From CAWCPR01 sp963797475 (GTDB lineage Bacteria > Chloroflexota > Anaerolineae > Anaerolineales > UBA4823), in assembly GCA_963797475.1 (NCBI GenBank), contig CAWCPR010000009.1:248001-312000 (forward strand): DNA of 64,000 bases, given 5' to 3'. Numbering within the stretch: position 1 is the stretch's first letter; each line of letters begins with the position of its first letter. This document shows, one piece after another, positions 8,368 through 17,531 of this stretch. The position numbers and the translations under genes were made by a program. Below the pieces are notes generated by a model. The model saw only the letters and a list, made by a program, of their open reading frames with translations. It ran no database searches and was not told the DNA's origin.

Positions 8368-9467
8368 CTAAAAACCAAGCTCCTTTAATATTTGCCCCTC
8401 ACTGCGCCGCTGCGCAGCGCCGCCGGGCTTTCCCAGCAGCTCTTCCCAAAACTTCTCGTCATATCGCCGCGAGCGCACGGGAAGCGGCATGGGGACACCC
8501 CAGCCCAGCAGCAGCACTTCTTCACGGGGCTGCAAACGGGCGAGCATGCCGCGCAAGGCGTCCCGGCCTGCCAGCCCGGAGAGCACGGCGCGGATATCAT
8601 CCTCGTCGCCCAGCCAGCCGGATATGCGTGTGCCTAACTGCGACATCACTTCGTCGTAAATTTGAGACGGCCGCTGGTCGATGATCAGCAAGGTGACGTA
8701 ATACTTGCGCAGCTCGCGGGCGATTGTGCTGAACGTTGTCTGGGAGGCCATCTCACGGTTGAGCAGTTTGTGCGCCTCTTCGACCACGATCACCAGCGGG
8801 CGTGGTTCGTCTTTACCGGTGCTGCGAAAGTCGTTGGTGCGCTTCTCCCACGCCTGGCGTATGCGCCGCGTCAGCAGGTTACTCACCAGCAGGTAATCGA
8901 GATCAAATTCGTGCTCCCCAAAAGAAAGGACCACGTGCTGCCCGGCCTCCAGGGCCTTAATGATCTCACCTACGCTGTCCGCAGCCGGCTTCTCGACCAC
9001 ATAGGGCAGGCGGAAGACGCGCCCCAGCTTGGAGTGCAGGCCTTCGGCCGCCATCACGTTGACGCCGTTGGCATTCGCCCAGGCCGCCACACTGTCGCCG
9101 GCGGGCACCATCTTGCCGTTTTCGTCCGGGAGCATCGCGCCACTCTTCAGTTTGCGGAAAGCAGCAAACCAACCCTCGCGCTTGAAATGGCTGGACAGGG
9201 CCTCTAAAGTCGTCGGGGTGGTCTCTTTGAGGTTCAATTCGCGGGTCAGCAGCTCGATATCCTCAGGCTGGATGTCGCTCTCGGCGATCTCGAGGTTAAA
9301 ATCGGCCGTATGGCCGCGGATGCGCGCCCCCTGACCCAGGCCAACAACTCGCAGCCGGCTGGGAAACCTGGACTTCAAACCGATGACGCGCTGCCCGGTG
9401 TCGGAGGCTGTATCATCGAACCCGTATTCGTTGTGCATATCGAAGACCAGCACCGAGGCGCGATTGA
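8368..9467 (-). CDS. herA: HerA-like DNA-translocating ATPase, C-terminal part (frameshifted)
   Basis: Continuation of the HerA ATPase from just after Walker A: ASVLVFDMHNEYGFD, an inserted helical segment, then Walker B PLVIVVEEAHKLL, the sensor/arginine-finger region TIARELRKYYVTLLIIDQRPS and the C-terminal QLGTRISGWLGDEDD. These are FtsK/HerA-superfamily hallmarks. The frame is disrupted by one extra base near 9466: removing it joins LAGLVQY to NRASVLVFDMHNEYG. The restored protein would be about 580 aa. Confidence 0.82.
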
Positions 9468-10117
9468 TATTGCACCAGACCGGCCAGGACGATGCGGGTG
9501 AGGAAAGACTTGCCCGTGCCGGTCGCGCCGAAGACCCCGGAGGAGCGCTGGACGAACTTTTCCAGGTCCAGGCAAACCGGATGCTCCTGTTCGCGGGTGT
9601 AACCGATGACAAAATTGCCCTTTTCACCCGCCTTGCCGAAGATCTCGGCGATATCGCCCGGGCCCGCCAGGCGTACGGTCGCATGGTGGGGTGGCACAGT
9701 CTTGACCGGCAGCGGGCGCGGCTCGGGGCTCAGCCCCAGGTCGATCTGCTCGCGCCAGTTCGAATACTCCGGGCTAAGCAGGTCAGGCCCGCGCTCAAGC
9801 ATCAAAGCCGGCAGCACCTCCAGGTTGGTGAACAGGGTCTGCCCATGCAGCAGGCGCGCCAGCTCTTGCGGCAGGCGTGTCTCGCTTTGCTCGTCGGCAA
9901 AGCGCGGGTCGGTGGCGCCCAACTGCAAGTCGGTCACCAGCCCATAAAACAGCCAGTCGCCGCTCTCGACGACAACGAACCCGCCTTCCTGGACCTCCTG
10001 CGCCGGGATGGTCAGGCGTACATGCAGGTTCTCCTTCAGCCCCCCGCCGACGATGTAGCCGATTTTTGGACGATCCAGGGGGTCCTCAACATGCTGGTCG
10101 GTCATAGCGCTTTCCAT
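9466..10117 (-). CDS. herA: HerA-like ATPase, N-terminal HAS-barrel and Walker A (frameshifted)
   Basis: N-terminal part of the HerA hexameric translocase. The HAS-barrel (about residues 15-65: IGYIVGGGLKENLHVRL, FVVVESGDWLFYGLVTDLQ) precedes the ATPase core with Walker A GATGTGKSF. HerA pumps DNA with the NurA nuclease in archaeal end resection; bacterial pairs occur too and related HerA systems take part in phage defence. Start codons at 10117 and 10105 (the latter after GGAAAG) are both possible. It lies 8 bp downstream of a HAS-barrel-like gene and in one operon with nurA. Confidence 0.82.
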
Positions 10118-10125
10118 TCTTCAAG

Positions 10126-10734
10126 CTAAAAATCCGCGATAGCGTCCCCCAGGGCGCCTAACACGCTCATTAATGTGGGGTAGTCATCCCGCAGCAGCGT
10201 GATCAATTCATGGGCAGCCGCGCTGGCCCAATCCGGATTCCCGGCGGCAACATGCGCCTCCTGGGACTGGCGCACATGCGCCGAAAGGAGCTCGCCCACA
10301 GGCAGGTCTTTGGCGCGCAGCACGTGCCGGAAGTAGCCAAAGCGCCCAAACCGGGTGAACCGGCAGATTTCTTCGGCCTGGCACAGGTAAATCACATCCA
10401 GGCTGAGCGGCGGGCGCGGCGGCAGCGAATGGTAGACGCGTTCGCCCTGGCAGTAACCGACCGAAAGCACGCTCATCTCCAGCGGCACGTTGCGGTTGAT
10501 GCGGTTATCGGCGATGATCTCGTCATCCACGCCGCCGGCAGTGACCAACTGGCGGACCAGGCCGTCATCGTCGACGTGAATATCGTAGATCAGGCCAAAA
10601 ATAGCGTAATCGCTTTCCAGGGGCACCCGCACCAGCGCCCCAAAAGACGGGCTGTTTAACTGGTCGACGCGGCAGCCCACGACAAAACCGGTCGTTCCGG
10701 CGCGCAGCAGCCGACCAATCTCAATGGCGGTCAT
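10126..10734 (-). CDS. HAS-barrel-like protein between nurA and herA
   Basis: 202 aa of no named family known to me. The N-terminal 60 residues (TTGFVVGCRVDQLNSPSFG, LVRVPLESDYAIFGLIYDI) parallel the HAS-barrel at the start of the adjacent HerA (GYIVGG, FYGLVTDL), so I infer a stand-alone HAS-barrel. The rest contains a CQGE and LCQAEEICRF segment and a helical C-terminus. Its ATG overlaps the nurA stop by 4 bp and herA follows 8 bp later, so all three should be made together. It may adapt NurA to HerA. Confidence 0.65.
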   Translation of the reverse strand: MTAIEIGRLLRAGTTGFVVGCRVDQLNSPSFGALVRVPLESDYAIFGLIYDIHVDDDGLVRQLVTAGGVDDEIIADNRINRNVPLEMSVLSVGYCQGERVYHSLPPRPPLSLDVIYLCQAEEICRFTRFGRFGYFRHVLRAKDLPVGELLSAHVRQSQEAHVAAGNPDWASAAAHELITLLRDDYPTLMSVLGALGDAIADF

Positions 10735-11939
10735 GCAGAAACCCTCGTCCGGCCGGGCAGACTTTTTAGAGATTGCTTATGGGATTGCTCGCCGACCTGG
10801 ACGCCGCGCTGGCGCAGCTCTGCGAGGATCATCTGGGTGACCTGCTCCTTTTCTTGCAGGGTCACCACAGCAGTTTCATGAGCGCGATGCAGCAGGTAGG
10901 GATAACGGCGGGCGCCTAAGATGCGGCACTGGGCCAGAAGTACGGAATGCAGGTTATTTAGCATCGCCGGATCCCTTGCGACCCAGGCCGGGATCTCGAC
11001 CCGCGCCAACCAGGGGCGATCCTCCCGCCCCACGTTAAGGTAGAAGAAATGCAGCGCCAGTTCGCCAGCGTAGAGCCTCATCGATGGCGATTGGATGGCA
11101 AACACAGCCGTACGCTCGCCTTCTCCCAATAGATCACGAAAAAGATCCAGGTCGCTAACCCCTCGCAATGGAAAGCTCTTCTTGATTTCGGGCAGGTCCT
11201 CTTCCGCAGTCGCGGCGATCTCCAGCAGGCGGACCACCAGGCCCGCGCCGGGCTTGTCGACGTACCCGGCTGTGATCACATCCAGGCGGCTGAGCTGCCT
11301 GAGCACATCCAGGTATTCGTCCAGCCGCTTTTGGAAAGCTGGGGATTCGCTCGAGGCGCTGTCTTTCATCCCCCAAAGCTCCATCGGCCCATCTGTGAAA
11401 GTGATCACCGGGGGTGCGACTTGAGTGGCGAGCTGAGCCAACATGGTCCGTTCGTTCAGGTCGCGCAGCAGGGCCAGGGTCTCTTCGGTCAACATGCCGG
11501 TGTCCGTGTACAGGTCCTGGTCATACAGGAGCTGGCAGCTCACCTGTATCTCCGGCGGGGCCGCTGAACCCAGTTGGTATGTAATGGCGCCCACGTTGAT
11601 CAGGCAATAATCCACCGCTTCATGACGATCGGGGTTGATTTGTGAGCCATCGGCAGCCAGGATGGTCGCCTGCAAAGGCAAATCGGGAGGCGGAAAATGG
11701 GCGTTTAACGGTTCGGGCGGGCGCAGGCTTGAATGGATGGGCAGCGCGCAGCGCAGTGCGCGGTCGTAATTTCGGATAACGAGTTGCACTTTCTGATGCA
11801 GTCGCTCGAAATCCTCAGCGTTATCGGACAGCAGCGCCTCAGCAATTTCCTTTTTCTCTAACAACAGGCGCGCCCGTGCTGGAGCATTCTCTCCCAATTT
11901 TTTCACTTCGTTGCGAACTTGCAGGAAATCCAAAGCCAT
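10731..11939 (-). CDS. nurA: NurA-domain nuclease
   Basis: 402 aa with a NurA fold. The first acidic motif ATILAADGSQINPDRH and the later VITFTDGPMELWG supply metal-binding Asp residues of the 5'-3' nuclease; a C-terminal RYPYLLHRAHETAVVT matches the conserved His region. The N-terminal 80 residues form a charged helical extension. NurA trims the 5' strand at DNA ends in concert with HerA, whose gene is two genes downstream. A palindrome and a promoter lie just upstream (11956-12003). Confidence 0.85.
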   Translation of the reverse strand: MALDFLQVRNEVKKLGENAPARARLLLEKKEIAEALLSDNAEDFERLHQKVQLVIRNYDRALRCALPIHSSLRPPEPLNAHFPPPDLPLQATILAADGSQINPDRHEAVDYCLINVGAITYQLGSAAPPEIQVSCQLLYDQDLYTDTGMLTEETLALLRDLNERTMLAQLATQVAPPVITFTDGPMELWGMKDSASSESPAFQKRLDEYLDVLRQLSRLDVITAGYVDKPGAGLVVRLLEIAATAEEDLPEIKKSFPLRGVSDLDLFRDLLGEGERTAVFAIQSPSMRLYAGELALHFFYLNVGREDRPWLARVEIPAWVARDPAMLNNLHSVLLAQCRILGARRYPYLLHRAHETAVVTLQEKEQVTQMILAELRQRGVQVGEQSHKQSLKSLPGRTRVSA

Positions 11940-11955
11940 GCAGTACCCCGTTTTT

Positions 11956-12003
11956 CAGAACAATTGTTTTCAGTATTGTAAAGCCTGCAAGCCGCAAACG
12001 CAA
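11956..12003 (-). promoter_or_regulatory. nurA promoter with palindrome at the start site
   Basis: On the minus strand TTGCGT (12003-11998) and TACAAT (11980-11975) are 17 bp apart. Directly downstream, 17 bp before the nurA ATG, is CAGAACAATTGTTTTCAG (11956-11973), containing the perfect AACAATTGTT. This is a good position for a repressor site over the transcription start. The rest of the 262-bp gap to the divergent acetyltransferase shows no clear plus-strand promoter. Confidence 0.5.
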
Positions 12004-12201
12004 GGGCAGTAAAAGAGGCGGCGCAGGGGGACGCTTTTCAGCGATTCGCCTGAATCCAGGCCGAAAATTCCACTTTACGGGTGTAAAATTCAAAAATGAT
12101 TTTTCGATGAAAAGGGGTTTGGACTCAGTCCGCTGAGATCAAGCGCTGCCGCCTACCAAAAAGACCGCTGCGATTTTCAACACTAACCACTGTTTTGTTG
12201 C

Positions 12202-13197
12202 ATGTCCACGCTTACAAATTATCTCACTGCTTCTCCTGCCACAGGCCGCTTGCGCCCTTTTGACGTCCGCCGTGACCTGGGTCCGGTCGCCGACCTGGTG
12301 GAGCGCTGCTTCGCGGATACTTTAGACGTGGACGGCGAGCGTTACTTGCAGCAAATGCGCTCAGCAGCCAATAACCCGACTTTCTTACGTTGGGCGGCAG
12401 CCGCGGCCGAGTGGGCCAGCATTCCTTTGAGCGGTTATGTCTGGGAAGAAGCCGGCAAGCTGGTCGGTAACATCAGCTTGATCCCGTTTAATGCCCTGGG
12501 CCAGCGCCTGTACTTGATTGCCAATGTCGCCGTTCACCCGAATTACAGGCGGCAGGGCATCGCCCGCAGCTTAACCATCCAGGCGATCAAACACTCCCGC
12601 CAACGCGGCGCGCCGGCGACCTGGCTGCACGTCCGTGAAGGCAATGAAGCTGCCATCGATCTGTACCGCTCCCTGGGATTTGTCGAACGCGCCCGGCGAA
12701 CCACCTGGCACAGCCAGCCGGGCCTTCCGCCCGCAGTCCATACAGCGCAAACCAGCATCACCTCTCGCTCCAGCCAGCATTGGAAAATTCAACAGGCCTG
12801 GCTGCAGGCGACCTACCCGCCCGAAGTGACCTGGCACCTGCAGATCAACTTAAAAGCCTTGCGTCCCGGCTTATTTGGCGCGGTAATGCGCATGGTCAGC
12901 AGCGCGCCTATCCGCCAATGGTCGGCAGTGCGGCATGGCGAACTGCTGGGGGTGCTGACCTGGCAGGCCAACCGCGGTTATGCCGACAACTTGTGGCTCG
13001 CCACCCCACCCCAGGCGGGCGACGCTGCCGCTTTAGACGAAGCCATCTCAGCCCTGCTGGCTTACGCCCGCCAGCATCTCTCCCCACGCAAGCTGCTCAC
13101 TTTGGACTACCCGGCGCACCAGGCCAGCGAGGTCATCCAATCCGCCGGTTTTAAGGAACACCAAACCCTGATCTGGATGGAATTGAAAATCTCCTAG
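12202..13197 (+). CDS. GNAT-family N-acetyltransferase
   Basis: 331 aa. An N-terminal GNAT domain (about residues 14-170) has the acetyl-CoA site VAVHPNYRRQGIARSL (R/Q-x-x-G-x-A motif) and the C-terminal strand NEAAIDLYRSLGFVERAR. The second half (about 190-325) is a degenerate repeat of the same fold, giving a tandem GNAT layout with one recognisable active site. The substrate is unknown. The ATG has no clear Shine-Dalgarno. Confidence 0.85.
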   Translation: MSTLTNYLTASPATGRLRPFDVRRDLGPVADLVERCFADTLDVDGERYLQQMRSAANNPTFLRWAAAAAEWASIPLSGYVWEEAGKLVGNISLIPFNALGQRLYLIANVAVHPNYRRQGIARSLTIQAIKHSRQRGAPATWLHVREGNEAAIDLYRSLGFVERARRTTWHSQPGLPPAVHTAQTSITSRSSQHWKIQQAWLQATYPPEVTWHLQINLKALRPGLFGAVMRMVSSAPIRQWSAVRHGELLGVLTWQANRGYADNLWLATPPQAGDAAALDEAISALLAYARQHLSPRKLLTLDYPAHQASEVIQSAGFKEHQTLIWMELKIS

Positions 13198-13360
13198 AGC
13201 CAAAGCAGTCAACAATTCGTTTTGCAACCAGAACGCCTTCCCGGCGTATATAATGTAGAAAATCGCGCCCTTTGTGCATTGACGATGCCAGCGACGCGGC
13301 GCAAGACTGCCGACAGGGATGCCTGTTGGAGGACAAAACAAAGAAGAGGAGGCGAGAAAA

Positions 13361-13741
13361 ATGAATAGATTTATTCTACGGTGGGTGATCAACGCAATTG
13401 CGTTGTATCTCGCAATCATCCTGGTGCCCGGCATTCGGCTGACCAACGTCGAGTCAAATCAGTGGGTAGCGATCATTCTTCTGGCCCTCGTGTTCGGCCT
13501 GCTAAACGCCCTGCTGCGGCCTTTGATCATGATATTAACCTGCCCCCTGATCATCCTCACCCTGGGTTTAGGGACGTTAGTTGTGAACACCTTCCTGTTT
13601 TACCTGACCGGCCAGATCGGCCAGCAGTTCGGGTGGGGTTTCACGGTGGACAGCTTCTTGTCGGCTTTCCTGGGAGCCCTGGTTGTCAGCATCGTCAGCG
13701 TGGTTTTGAGCACACTGCTTAAGGATGAAATGAAAGGATGA
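13361..13741 (+). CDS. Phage-holin-4-superfamily (DUF/Mycobacterial type) small membrane protein
   Basis: 126 aa with four hydrophobic helices and the family signature FGLLNALLRPLIMILTCPL then ITLGLGTLVVNTFLFYL. Despite the family name these proteins are widespread chromosomal membrane proteins of unknown function. The start at 13361 follows GAGGAGGCG; the longer frame to 13319 lacks one. No phage genes lie nearby. Confidence 0.88.
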   Translation: MNRFILRWVINAIALYLAIILVPGIRLTNVESNQWVAIILLALVFGLLNALLRPLIMILTCPLIILTLGLGTLVVNTFLFYLTGQIGQQFGWGFTVDSFLSAFLGALVVSIVSVVLSTLLKDEMKG

Positions 13742-13797
13742 CGGCCTTGGCTTTGCCGGTTGTGGAAAATTCACCCTTAAATGGTACCGAATCAGTG

Positions 13798-13826
13798 TTG
13801 ACTTTCACCCTGAGTCCGCTTATACT
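13798..13826 (+). promoter_or_regulatory. Sigma70 promoter of the SWIM-protein leader
   Basis: TTGACT (13798-13803), a 17-bp spacer and TATACT (13821-13826). Transcription would start near 13833 and, about 65 bases later, meet the terminator at 13896-13923, before the SWIM gene. The leader contains a 12-codon open frame. Confidence 0.65.
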
Positions 13827-13851
13827 CTTGATACTGGGAGAATAACAGATT

Positions 13852-13890
13852 ATGACACCAGTTAAAAAAGAAGGCACCTCACCTCGGTAG
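13852..13890 (+). CDS. Possible 12-residue leader peptide
   Basis: ATG to TAG open frame encoding MTPVKKEGTSPR, preceded by GGGAG with suitable spacing. It lies between a good promoter and a strong terminator in front of the SWIM-domain gene. Its 3' part contains AAGGCAC (13871-13877), which could pair with GTGCCTT of the terminator stem, so ribosome position could in principle decide termination. It has no runs of one regulatory amino acid, so classical amino-acid attenuation is not evident. Confidence 0.3.
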   Translation: MTPVKKEGTSPR

Positions 13891-13895
13891 GGTTG

Positions 13896-13923
13896 AAAGG
13901 CACGCGCGTCGCGTGCCTTTTTT
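13896..13923 (+). terminator. Strong terminator or attenuator
   Basis: AAAGGCACGC and GCGTGCCTTT form a perfect 10-bp stem with a 5-base loop, extended by a T tract. It ends the short leader transcript from 13798-13826 and may also end read-through from the membrane-protein gene. Confidence 0.8.
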
Positions 13924-13958
13924 GTTCGCCATCTCACTGGAAAGGAGACTAAAAAAGA

Positions 13959-14204
13959 ATGGATTACGGTATGATTGGAAAAATTGAAAAGGCCAAGCGT
14001 TATGCGGAGCAGCGTGATCGCATCCACATCGAGGCGCTTAAGGTGACATTTGAAGGTAGAAACAACCAACATACAATCAATTTTGGCAATGGTGAGTGGC
14101 AGTGCGACTGTGATTTTTTCCAAACCCGTGGGCGGTGCAGCCATACGATGGCGCTCGAAATGATCTTGAAAGACATGCTCCCTGAGCCCGTTGCCGGAGA
14201 GTAA
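13959..14204 (+). CDS. Small SWIM zinc-finger protein
   Basis: 81 aa with one SWIM zinc finger: CDCDFF then GRCSHTMA gives the CxC-x(n)-CxH ligand set (about residues 50-62). The N-terminal 45 residues are charged and helical. SWIM domains bind DNA or proteins; stand-alone versions like this are common in Chloroflexota and have no firm function. AAAGGAG precedes the ATG. Transcription from the upstream promoter must pass a strong hairpin at 13896-13923. Confidence 0.8.
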   Translation: MDYGMIGKIEKAKRYAEQRDRIHIEALKVTFEGRNNQHTINFGNGEWQCDCDFFQTRGRCSHTMALEMILKDMLPEPVAGE

Positions 14205-14266
14205 GCCCTGCTTAAACGAACATCCCGATCTGGCAACTGAAACAAATCCTAAAATCAGACAACGAT

Positions 14267-14298
14267 AAAACGGGTCCCGCAATGGGGCCCGTTTTCCA
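14267..14298. terminator. Bidirectional terminator
   Basis: AAAACGGGTCCC and GGGGCCCGTTTT pair over 12 positions (one G-T wobble) around a 5-base loop, with A and T tracts on the two sides. It lies between the SWIM gene and the converging activator gene. Confidence 0.75.
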
Positions 14299-14319
14299 TT
14301 AAACGGTTGTCCAGGGACC

Positions 14320-15350
14320 TCAGGAATTTTTTCTAACCCCGTCCGGCGTCAAAGACATCGCCCCAACGTAACGCTCGATGAATTGCGGGTCCGCATCCAG
14401 CTCGACCTGCTCAGCGCGGGCTGCCAGTTCTTCCCCAAAGGCGAAACCATCATCCGTCAGGAACATCGCCGCTCCAAAACCGGCGCCGTTGGCGATCGTT
14501 TCAACTTTCTTTCTATCCACCGGCGGGATCATTCCCAGGGCGATCACCGCGTCGATATCGACCTGCCCGCCAAAAGATCCGGTGAGGATGACACGCTCCA
14601 GGTCCAGCGGGCTTAATCCCAGGCGGTCCATCAAGATTTCGAACGCGGCTCGAATGGCCCCCTTGGCTTTCTGCAGCTCGCGCACGTCCCATTGGGAGAG
14701 TCCCAGGCGGCCATCGGCTGTGATCTGGATACGGCGCGCCCCATGCGCATCCTTGTCCATCCGCCCGCTGAAGAATGGGGGCTGCTCGAGGATGCGCCCG
14801 CCGGGTTCAATGACCCTGGCCTGGCGCAAGGTATAAACCAGGCTGAGCAGGCCGGATCCCGTCAGCCCGACCGGCGCTTCTCCCCCGATCGTATCCAGGG
14901 TCAGTTCACCGTTTTCCAGACAGGCTGCCGTGATTGCGCCATCGATTGCGCGCGTCCCGCAGGAAATATTGACCCCTTCAAAAGCCGGGCCGGCGGCGGT
15001 CGAGGTGGTCAAGATACGCTTTCCATCGGTGACCAGTACTTCGCCGTTTGTGCCCAGGTCGATGGCGGCTATCGGGCCTGGAGCATCGTTAAACCCGAAA
15101 AAAGCCAGGCAGGCCAGGGCATCCGAGCCCACAAACCCCCCAATCATGGGGGGCAAGGAGATCTGGGCTGCCTCTGGAAAGATGGCGCCCAGGATCGGGC
15201 GGGCGTCTCGAATCGCCGCTTTGCTGTAGGGTTGAAAGGGCAGCGCGGCCAGCGTTTCGACCGGCAGCTTTGCCAGCAAATGGTGCATGGCGACATTGCC
15301 GACCACCGTCACACAGGTTACGCGCTGGCGGATGCGCTGCCGAGAGATTT
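14320..15350 (-). CDS. Reductive activator of corrinoid proteins, ASKHA C-terminal part (frameshifted)
   Basis: Carries most of the ASKHA-type ATPase domain of a RamA/RACE-like (DUF4445) protein: TCVTVVGNVAMHHLLA, IAAIDLGTNGEVLV, AGPAFEGVNISCGTRAIDGA, a VGLTGSGLLSL motif and VILTGSFGGQVD near the C-terminus. These proteins use ATP to re-reduce Co(II) corrinoids that have fallen out of the methyl-transfer cycle. The frame is entered from the upstream part around 15340-15355 by a one-base-type shift. Confidence 0.82.
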
Positions 15351-15910
15351 AGCGCGTCGACCGCCTGGTTGATGGAGGCCAGGGCCAGCCTGTGCAGGCG
15401 CTCCCGGCTGGCCGGGCTGCTGCGCGCCGCCGAAATGCGGGAGATGACATCTGCGCCGTAAACCGTTTGCTGGTTGAGGCTGGCTGCGCCAGCGCACACC
15501 TGGCCATCCTCGAGCATGGTCAAGAAGGCAGCGACGGTCGTCGACCCCAGGTCGATTGCCAGGCCCAGCGGCGATTGTGTCTGTTTATAGCGGTTGCTGG
15601 CGCGGAAATTTTTGTTGGAATAAACCACAACCGGCGAGAGCACGACCTTCGCATCACTCTGCAGACGGGCCCGGCAGGCCAGGCGATTGTCCAGGGCCAG
15701 CTCGCCCTGGGTCAGGTGCTGCCGTTCGATTTCATCGGGCGCGGCTACGCCCGCCTCCGCCAATACCTTGCACTTTCCGCAGGTGCCCCGCCCGGCGCAG
15801 GGCTGCTCTAAAGGCAGCCCAATCGCAGCAATGGCTTCGCCGATAGTGCTGCCCTGCGGCGCCTGGATAGTTTTCGTGACCTCGCCGTAAATTACCGTTA
15901 GCAGCGGCAT
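15340..15910 (-). CDS. Reductive activator of corrinoid proteins, ferredoxin N-terminal part (frameshifted)
   Basis: N-terminal section with a plant-type 2Fe-2S ferredoxin domain: CAGRGTCGKCKV and a later RLACRA supply the four Cys. The linker follows, then the first ASKHA motif GLAIDLGSTTVAAFL. The ATG at 15910 (MPLLTVIYGEV) is chosen over the longer frame to 16015, which would run into the upstream DUF1638 gene. The frame degenerates after DALNLS, where the C-terminal part takes over. The restored protein is about 530 aa. Confidence 0.8.
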
Positions 15911-15923
15911 AATTGTTGAATCT

Positions 15924-16658
15924 TCAACGCATAAATTGATCCTGGCGGATTTCTCCGCCAGGCGGGATGACCAGGAAATCTTCTCCGGCCTGATCCAGGC
16001 GCATGGCCGCCTCAACCAGCCGCCGGATATAGCTGTCTGAGCCTAAAATTTCCTCGTAACGCATCCCCCACCGCTCGCAGTAGCGGGCGACCTCTTCAGC
16101 CTGGGGCCGGTAGGCTTCCAGGTCAGACTGGCTGTGAGCGACCAGAACCAGGCGCTGGTAATGCTGGTATTGGGTGTCCATCAGCCACCGGGCAGTCTCA
16201 AGGTCGTATTTTGCCTCATACTCGCGAGCCTCTTTCAGAGGGTTGCTGCCCGATTCCAACCAGCCTTTGGTTAAAAAGTATGTGCCCGGAGAGGCGTCGA
16301 ACTCCCGCCGATAAGCCTGATAAGATCCCAGGAAAATGGCAATGCAGTCGTCGGCGCGCGAAACGATTAAAGTGTGCCGGCCGGCCTTGATATGGTTCAG
16401 CCCGTTACCACATAACCCGTAACCGAGCAGGACCAGGCTGGGTTCTTCAATCCGGTCGATGGCCTCTTGCACACTGGAGTGCAAGTTGCGCGGGACACGG
16501 TGCAGGCCGTAATCCATGAAGATAATTTCTTTGGCTACCCCCGGCGGCAAATGGCGGGCCAGCAGATCCTGGAAAACCTGGCAGGCGATGACGACGATGG
16601 GCAGCTTGTCTGTTTGTGGCACGGAACCGCTCCCAATAACTTTCCAGCCTTTATTCAA
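15924..16658 (-). CDS. DUF1638-domain protein
   Basis: 244 aa of the DUF1638 family, recognisable from VVIACQVFQDLL, IFMDYGLHRVPRNLHSSVQ, VLLGYGLCGNGL and FFLTKGWLESG-like text (YFLTKGWLESGSNP). Members sit beside corrinoid-dependent methyltransferase genes in anaerobes but their role is unknown; conserved Cys residues suggest metal or corrinoid handling. Here it lies between the methyltetrahydrofolate methyltransferase and the corrinoid activator, 13 and 21 bp from its neighbours. Confidence 0.8.
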   Translation of the reverse strand: MNKGWKVIGSGSVPQTDKLPIVVIACQVFQDLLARHLPPGVAKEIIFMDYGLHRVPRNLHSSVQEAIDRIEEPSLVLLGYGLCGNGLNHIKAGRHTLIVSRADDCIAIFLGSYQAYRREFDASPGTYFLTKGWLESGSNPLKEAREYEAKYDLETARWLMDTQYQHYQRLVLVAHSQSDLEAYRPQAEEVARYCERWGMRYEEILGSDSYIRRLVEAAMRLDQAGEDFLVIPPGGEIRQDQFMR

Positions 16659-16679
16659 ACCTCAGCCGGGACCAACCGG

Positions 16680-17531
16680 CTAACTCGCTTCCTTCGGCAT
16701 CGAGCGGAAATAACGAATGTAGCGCCCGGCGTATTCATCCCGTCCCAGGAGCAGGTCGGCCACGCGGATGGTGAGGGTCAGCTTTATTGGATCTGTAATC
16801 GCGCAGCTTGCCCCAGCGCCGATCGCCAGGGCCAGGAAGGCCTGGTTGAGCGTGTGGCGTTCGGGTAAGCCAAAAGACACGTTGCTGGCTCCCAGGTTGA
16901 TGTTGGCGCCAAACTCCCGCCGCACGATCTCGATCGTGCGCAGGGTTACCGCCCCGGCGTTGCTATCGGCGCCTACCGTAAGGACCAGGGGATCGATGAT
17001 CACATCCTCAGCCGGGATGCCCAATTTGGCGGCCCGTTCCAGGATCTTCCCGGCGATCGCCGCCCGGCTCTCGGCGTCATTGGGAATTCCGTTATCGTCC
17101 ATCGTCAGGCCGATCACCGCGGCCTGGCGATCTCTCACCAACGGCAGGACTGCGTTTAAGGATTTCTCTTCCCCATTCACCGAATTAACCAGGGGCTTCC
17201 CGGGCGCAACCTGCAAGGCAGCTTCTAACGCAGCCGGGTTAGGCGTATCCAGGCAAACCGGCCGATCGCTCACCGCTGCAACCAGTTTCACCACCTGGGA
17301 CAGCAGGGCGACCTCGTCCATACCTGGCACGCCGACGTTTATATCCAGTACGTCCGCGCCGGCCGCAGCCTGCTTTTCGGCCAGCTCGAGAACGTAATCA
17401 AAATTGCCCTCCTGCAGGGCAGCCGCCAGCCTTTTCCGGCCGGTCGGGTTGATCTTTTCACCGATAACGGTAAAAGGGCCTTCATTATCGATGACAACTT
17501 TACGAGTTTCGCTTTGGAGGATTGTTTTCAT
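16680..17531 (-). CDS. Methyltetrahydrofolate:corrinoid methyltransferase (MtgA/AcsE-like)
   Basis: 283-aa pterin-binding TIM barrel. FTVIGEKINPTGRK opens the barrel, then ADVLDINVGVPG, PVCLDTPNPAALEAAL, PLVNSVNGE, DVIIDPLVLTVG and INLGASNVSFGLPER, all typical of enzymes that move the methyl group between tetrahydrofolate and a corrinoid protein. With the reductive activator and DUF1638 downstream it forms half of a methylotrophic or acetogenic methyl-transfer system. The corrinoid protein and substrate-specific methyltransferase are not in the window. Confidence 0.9.
   Translation of the reverse strand: MKTILQSETRKVVIDNEGPFTVIGEKINPTGRKRLAAALQEGNFDYVLELAEKQAAAGADVLDINVGVPGMDEVALLSQVVKLVAAVSDRPVCLDTPNPAALEAALQVAPGKPLVNSVNGEEKSLNAVLPLVRDRQAAVIGLTMDDNGIPNDAESRAAIAGKILERAAKLGIPAEDVIIDPLVLTVGADSNAGAVTLRTIEIVRREFGANINLGASNVSFGLPERHTLNQAFLALAIGAGASCAITDPIKLTLTIRVADLLLGRDEYAGRYIRYFRSMPKEAS

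Noticed and set aside
13361..13741. Prophage remnant, from the holin-like family name
   Set aside because: No lysin, tail, integrase or att repeats nearby; this family is usually a chromosomal membrane protein.
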